Source: an uncultured Eremococcus sp. (GTDB taxonomy: Bacteria > Bacillota > Bacilli > Lactobacillales > Aerococcaceae). Taken from it: a stretch of 64,000 bases of DNA. Positions 60,967-64,000 of this stretch are shown here, in pieces. The position numbers and the translations under genes were made by a program. The DNA lies in NCBI GenBank assembly GCA_943914835.1, contig CALUDO010000004.1, positions 1 through 64,000 of the forward strand, read 5' to 3'. Each line of letters starts with the position of its first letter. Positions within the stretch are counted from its first letter, which is position 1. The notes under the pieces are model-generated. The model was not told the origin of the DNA, did not search any database, and saw only the letters and a program-made list of their open reading frames with translations.

Positions 60967-62136
60967 ATGAACTTCAAAAAAATTCACTTAATAGTAATGG
61001 ACTCAGTTGGTATCGGACAAGCTCCAGATGCGGAAGCCTTTGGAGATTATAATGTGAATACCCTAGGACACATCGCTGAAAGTGTTGGTCTAAGTCTTCC
61101 TAATATGGTGAAGATGGGATTGGCTAATATAGCTCCGATTCAGGGCTTAGATCCTGTTGAGTCTTCAACTGCTTATTGGACCAAGTTAGAAGAGGTTTCT
61201 GCAGGTAAGGATACCATGACTGGTCATTGGGAAATCATGGGGCTTAAAATTGATAAACCCTTTAGGGTTTTCCCAAACGGTTTCCCTAAAGAATTAATAG
61301 ATAAGCTTGAAGCCTTCTCAGGACGAAAAGTGGTTGCTAACAAACCAGCTTCCGGAACAGAAATTATCGAAGAGTATGGTCGTCATCAGTTGGAAACTGG
61401 AGACCTCATCGTATATACTTCCGCGGATTCAGTATTGCAAATAGCAGCCCATGAAGAGGTTGTTCCCTTAGATGAATTATATAAGATTTGTGAATATGCT
61501 CGCTCAATAACTTTAGATGAGCCTTATATGCTAGGAAGAATCATTGCCCGTCCGTATATAGGTGAGCCTGGTAATTTTACCCGGACCAGCAACCGTCACG
61601 ATTATGCCTTAAGTCCTTTTGGACAAACGACCCTTGATTTTCTAAAGGCCGCTGATTATGATGTGATTTCGATTGGTAAAATTGCCGATATCTTTAATAA
61701 TCAAGGTATTACTGAAAGTAATCGAACCAAAAATAATATGGATGGGGTTGACATCCTCTTGAAGGTTATGGATAAAGACTTTACTGGGCTTTCCTTTACT
61801 AATTTAGTGGATTTCGATGCTGTTTACGGACACCGTCGGAACCCTGAAGGCTATGGGCATGCCTTGGAAGAATTTGATCAAAGATTGCCTGAACTAATGG
61901 ATAAAATGCAGGATGATGAATTATTAATGATTACTGCCGACCATGGAAATGATCCGACTTATAAGGGAACCGACCATACCCGTGAATATGTTCCTTTGCT
62001 TGTCTATAGTCCAAGCTTACAAAAGAGTGGGGCCTTAAAAGCTAATTACTATTCAGATATTGCTGCAACTATCTCTGATAATTTCGGGGTAGAACAGACA
62101 GACCAAGGGCAATCGTTCTTAAAGCATTTAATTTAA
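60967..62136 (+). CDS. deoB: Phosphopentomutase
   Basis: Interconverts (deoxy)ribose 1-phosphate and 5-phosphate, linking nucleoside phosphorolysis to central metabolism. It has 389 residues of the alkaline-phosphatase fold. LIVMDSVGIGQAPDA near residue 8 (metal Asp), KDTMTGHWE near 82 (Thr that becomes phosphorylated), and ITADHGNDP near 321 are present. AGAGGA precedes the ATG. punA follows 17 bases later, forming a salvage pair. The order xerD-deoB-punA is also that of Bacillus (ripX-drm-pupG). Confidence 0.97.
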   Translation: MNFKKIHLIVMDSVGIGQAPDAEAFGDYNVNTLGHIAESVGLSLPNMVKMGLANIAPIQGLDPVESSTAYWTKLEEVSAGKDTMTGHWEIMGLKIDKPFRVFPNGFPKELIDKLEAFSGRKVVANKPASGTEIIEEYGRHQLETGDLIVYTSADSVLQIAAHEEVVPLDELYKICEYARSITLDEPYMLGRIIARPYIGEPGNFTRTSNRHDYALSPFGQTTLDFLKAADYDVISIGKIADIFNNQGITESNRTKNNMDGVDILLKVMDKDFTGLSFTNLVDFDAVYGHRRNPEGYGHALEEFDQRLPELMDKMQDDELLMITADHGNDPTYKGTDHTREYVPLLVYSPSLQKSGALKANYYSDIAATISDNFGVEQTDQGQSFLKHLI

Positions 62137-62153
62137 TATAGGAGGAATAAATT

Positions 62154-62954
62154 ATGTTTGAACAAACATTAGCATATCTAAAAAATGCTGGGATTAAAGA
62201 CCCTGAAGTTGGATTAGTTCTAGGTTCTGGACTGGGGGATATGGTTGATGAGATAGAGGATGCTATCCGTATTCCTTACGAAGAAATTCCTGATTTTCCA
62301 GTTTCAACCGTAGCAGGTCATGCGGGGGCGCTTGTATATGGGAATCTCAAGGACCATAAAGTAATTGCATTACAAGGACGTTTTCATTACTATGAGGGAT
62401 ATGATATTCAAAAGGTAACTTATCCTATTCGCATTTTTAATGAGTTAGGTGTTAAGCAACTCATTGTAACGAATGCGTGTGGGGGTGTGAATGAGAACTT
62501 CAAACCAGGGGATTTGATGATTATTAATGACCATATTAACCTAACGGGTGTCAATCCTCTAATTGGTAGTAATGTTGAAAGTCATGGACCTCGTTTCGTT
62601 GATATGACTCAAGCATATAGTCCTAGAACGAAAGAAATTCTTTATGCTATTGCAGCAGAAGAAGGGTATCAGCTCCAAGAGGGGGTTTATACCTGGTTTA
62701 CCGGCCCTACCTATGAAACACCAGCAGAAATCAAAATGACACGTGTGATTGGTGGCGATGCAGTAGGAATGTCTACGGTTCCAGAGGTGATTGTGGCTAA
62801 TCACTGTGGCATTGAAGTAACTGGTATTTCCTGCATAACTAATTTAGCTGCAGGTATGCAAGCGAGTCTTAATCACCAAGAGGTCATTGAAGTCACTCAA
62901 GCGCAAAAGCCTCGTTTTAAACATTTAGTGAGCCAGCTGGTGGCTAGACTATAA
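62154..62954 (+). CDS. punA: Purine-nucleoside phosphorylase (trimeric PNP I type)
   Basis: Splits inosine, guanosine and deoxy forms with phosphate, giving base and (deoxy)ribose 1-phosphate for DeoB. The protein has 266 residues. VLGSGLGDMVD near 23, the phosphate-binding GRFHYYEGY near 76, TNACGGVNENF near 107, and TWFTGPTYETPAEI near 176 are present. VGMSTVPEVIVANHCGI near 203 marks the low-molecular-mass trimeric class. GGAGG lies 8 bases before the ATG. Together with the BMP importer at 32-39 kb it forms a full purine nucleoside route, alternative to the nucleoside hydrolase. Confidence 0.96.
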   Translation: MFEQTLAYLKNAGIKDPEVGLVLGSGLGDMVDEIEDAIRIPYEEIPDFPVSTVAGHAGALVYGNLKDHKVIALQGRFHYYEGYDIQKVTYPIRIFNELGVKQLIVTNACGGVNENFKPGDLMIINDHINLTGVNPLIGSNVESHGPRFVDMTQAYSPRTKEILYAIAAEEGYQLQEGVYTWFTGPTYETPAEIKMTRVIGGDAVGMSTVPEVIVANHCGIEVTGISCITNLAAGMQASLNHQEVIEVTQAQKPRFKHLVSQLVARL

Positions 62955-62982
62955 TTTATTTTTCCTAGGAAGGGAATGAACT

Positions 62983-63402
62983 ATGTTAATTTCTTCGAAG
63001 AATCGGAATGAGAAAATTGTTCTCGGTTTGTTATCTTATACCTATCCCAGTGAAGAACATCCAAGCATTGAGACTCAGAGGCAACTATTAGAAGCCTATC
63101 AAGTCACTGAGAATGCTGAAATTTATCTCTATAAAACAGATGAATCTGAAAACTATATTGGCCTAGTTTGCGTTGAAATAAGTCAGGTCAATCAAAGTAG
63201 TCAAGATGAATCGATGACTTTGATTCTTGATCGAGTGGCTCTTAACCCTTCTTTTAGAGAGGAAGGACTGGGATTTGAAATGTATAAGGAACTACGGGAC
63301 CTCTATCCACAGGCGACAGTTATTGGGTCAAACTTAACCATGGAAATAGTAGCTAAATGGACGGAGAAATATCAGAATGAGTCACTTCCTGGAGGAAAAT
63401 GA
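62983..63402 (+). CDS. ribT: RibT-like GNAT-fold protein
   Basis: Protein of 139 residues with the GNAT acetyltransferase pattern. The start MLISSKNRNEKIVLGLLSY resembles Bacillus RibT, and the acetyl-CoA-binding region reads LDRVALNPSFREEGLGFEMYKEL near 85. Its substrate is unknown; RibT was named for its place after the riboflavin genes of Bacillus, none of which is visible here. AGGAAGGG precedes the ATG. The stop directly abuts the scpA start, whose ribosome site lies inside this gene. Position before scpA is conserved in Bacilli. Confidence 0.8.
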   Translation: MLISSKNRNEKIVLGLLSYTYPSEEHPSIETQRQLLEAYQVTENAEIYLYKTDESENYIGLVCVEISQVNQSSQDESMTLILDRVALNPSFREEGLGFEMYKELRDLYPQATVIGSNLTMEIVAKWTEKYQNESLPGGK

Positions 63403-64000
63403 TTGGCAGAAAATAAATTAACTTTAGAACTTGAGGCTTTTCAAGGACCATTTGACCTCTTACTTCATTTGATTAAGGAAATGGAAGTTGATATTAATGA
63501 TATACCCATGACTGCTATTACCCAACAATATATAGCTTATATCCATCAAATGCAGGAATTGGAGTTAGATATTGTCGGAGACTATCTGGTCATGGCGGCT
63601 ACTTTATTAGAAATTAAAAGCCGCTTGCTCTTACCCATTGAGCCAGTAGCTGATATAGATGCCCAATATGAAGGGGAGGATCCTCGACATAATTTGGTCC
63701 AGCAACTCCTCTTATACCAAGAGTTTCAAACGGTATCCTTATCTCTTAAAGAACTTGAGGGGGGACGGAGTGGTTTGTTGACACGACCTCCTATGGATTT
63801 ATCTGATTATCAGGAAGTGATTCCCCTCCAAGAAGGTGAATTGAATTTATCAGATTTGACTGTAGCTATGCAAAGAGCTTTAGAGAAGGTGGCTAGTCGA
63901 CAACCTAAAGTGAGAAACATTCATCCGGATAGTATTTCAGTAGAGGAGAAGATGGATGATATCCTCAAGCTTCTGGAGACCCGTCCACAAGCTTCCTTGA
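63403..64000 (+). CDS. scpA: Segregation and condensation protein A (partial, cut by window end)
   Basis: Kleisin subunit of the SMC-ScpAB condensin. Only the first 199 codons are in the window; the frame is open to the last base. The start is TTG 63403, immediately after the ribT stop, with GGAGG (63391-63395) 7 bases upstream. The reading begins MAENKLTLELEAFQGPFDLL, continues with HLIKEMEVDINDIP, and then YLVMAATLLEIKSRLLLP near residue 64. These are diagnostic of the ScpA N-terminal domain. scpB would be expected next. Confidence 0.95.
   Translation, partial: MAENKLTLELEAFQGPFDLLLHLIKEMEVDINDIPMTAITQQYIAYIHQMQELELDIVGDYLVMAATLLEIKSRLLLPIEPVADIDAQYEGEDPRHNLVQQLLLYQEFQTVSLSLKELEGGRSGLLTRPPMDLSDYQEVIPLQEGELNLSDLTVAMQRALEKVASRQPKVRNIHPDSISVEEKMDDILKLLETRPQASL

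Noticed and set aside
1..64000. Search for tRNA, rRNA, CRISPR arrays, insertion sequences and riboswitches
   Set aside because: Reading the intergenic regions by eye shows only promoters, operators and hairpin terminators. No cloverleaf, repeat-spacer pattern, transposase or recognisable riboswitch core was found. Every gap between genes is under 300 bases.

Overview
This 64 kb window is a chromosomal segment from a low-to-moderate G+C Gram-positive bacterium, almost certainly of the order Lactobacillales. Several things point there. dnaE is followed directly by pfkA-pyk with no accDA between them. cvfB-xerD-...-ribT-scpA lie in one run. There is a PBP2b-type transpeptidase and a BMP-type nucleoside ABC importer, and no sporulation gene is visible. 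A member of the Aerococcaceae is plausible, but that is a guess from general impression and not a demonstrated placement. The content is overwhelmingly core and housekeeping. I see no prophage, insertion sequence, CRISPR array, tRNA or rRNA gene, and no gene-free stretch over 300 bases.

Layout. (1) 0.1-8.1 kb: a heterodimeric ABC exporter, plsC on the minus strand, a secreted glutaminyl-cyclase-like protein, tgt-yajC, and dinB with a LexA box. (2) 8.1-14.4 kb: a ZIP metal transporter, the YtoI-type HTH/DRTGG/CBS/hotdog protein with nrnA, zwf on the minus strand, and the cshB-type RNA helicase. (3) 14.4-21.8 kb: an envelope region. It holds DUF1189-like and YfhO membrane proteins (minus), a PBP2b-type transpeptidase (plus), and a two-gene minus-strand operon of membrane-anchored acidic proteins. 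One of these carries an MltG-like LysM domain and the other a C-terminal HTH. (4) 21.9-31.9 kb: rpmG-fau-rhomboid-glcK-rhodanese, a very small membrane protein, an ArlRS/CsrRS-type two-component system, yidC and acyP (minus), and ftsK. (5) 32-39 kb: a nucleoside uptake block with two paralogous BMP binding proteins flanking a nucleoside hydrolase, then the ATPase and two permeases. (6) 39-52.8 kb: rodZ, pgsA, cinA, and a long repair block recA-rny-mutS-mutL-msrB-ruvA-ruvB-queA. (7) 52.9-64 kb: dnaE, pfkA-pyk with an upstream cre-like palindrome, cvfB-xerD-deoB-punA-ribT and the start of scpA, which is cut by the window end.

How the parts work together. The 32-39 kb importer and hydrolase, with punA and deoB near 61-63 kb, make a nucleoside salvage route that ends in pentose phosphates. 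zwf, glcK, pfkA and pyk cover glucose entry and glycolysis. dinB and recA both carry near-perfect Gram-positive LexA boxes, so an SOS regulon operates; recA, mutS/L and ruvAB are clustered. PBP2b-type, YfhO, RodZ, PgsA, PlsC, YidC and the ArlRS/CsrRS-type pair form an envelope theme.

No obvious new multi-gene system stands out. The items most worth a second look are the orphan MltG-like LysM protein with its HTH partner (20.5-21.8 kb), two BMP substrate-binding proteins that lack the lipobox cysteine, the secreted glutaminyl-cyclase-like protein, and a terminator-like hairpin just inside the histidine-kinase gene. Start codons were re-chosen in many places from ribosome-binding-site spacing, and this is noted per gene.
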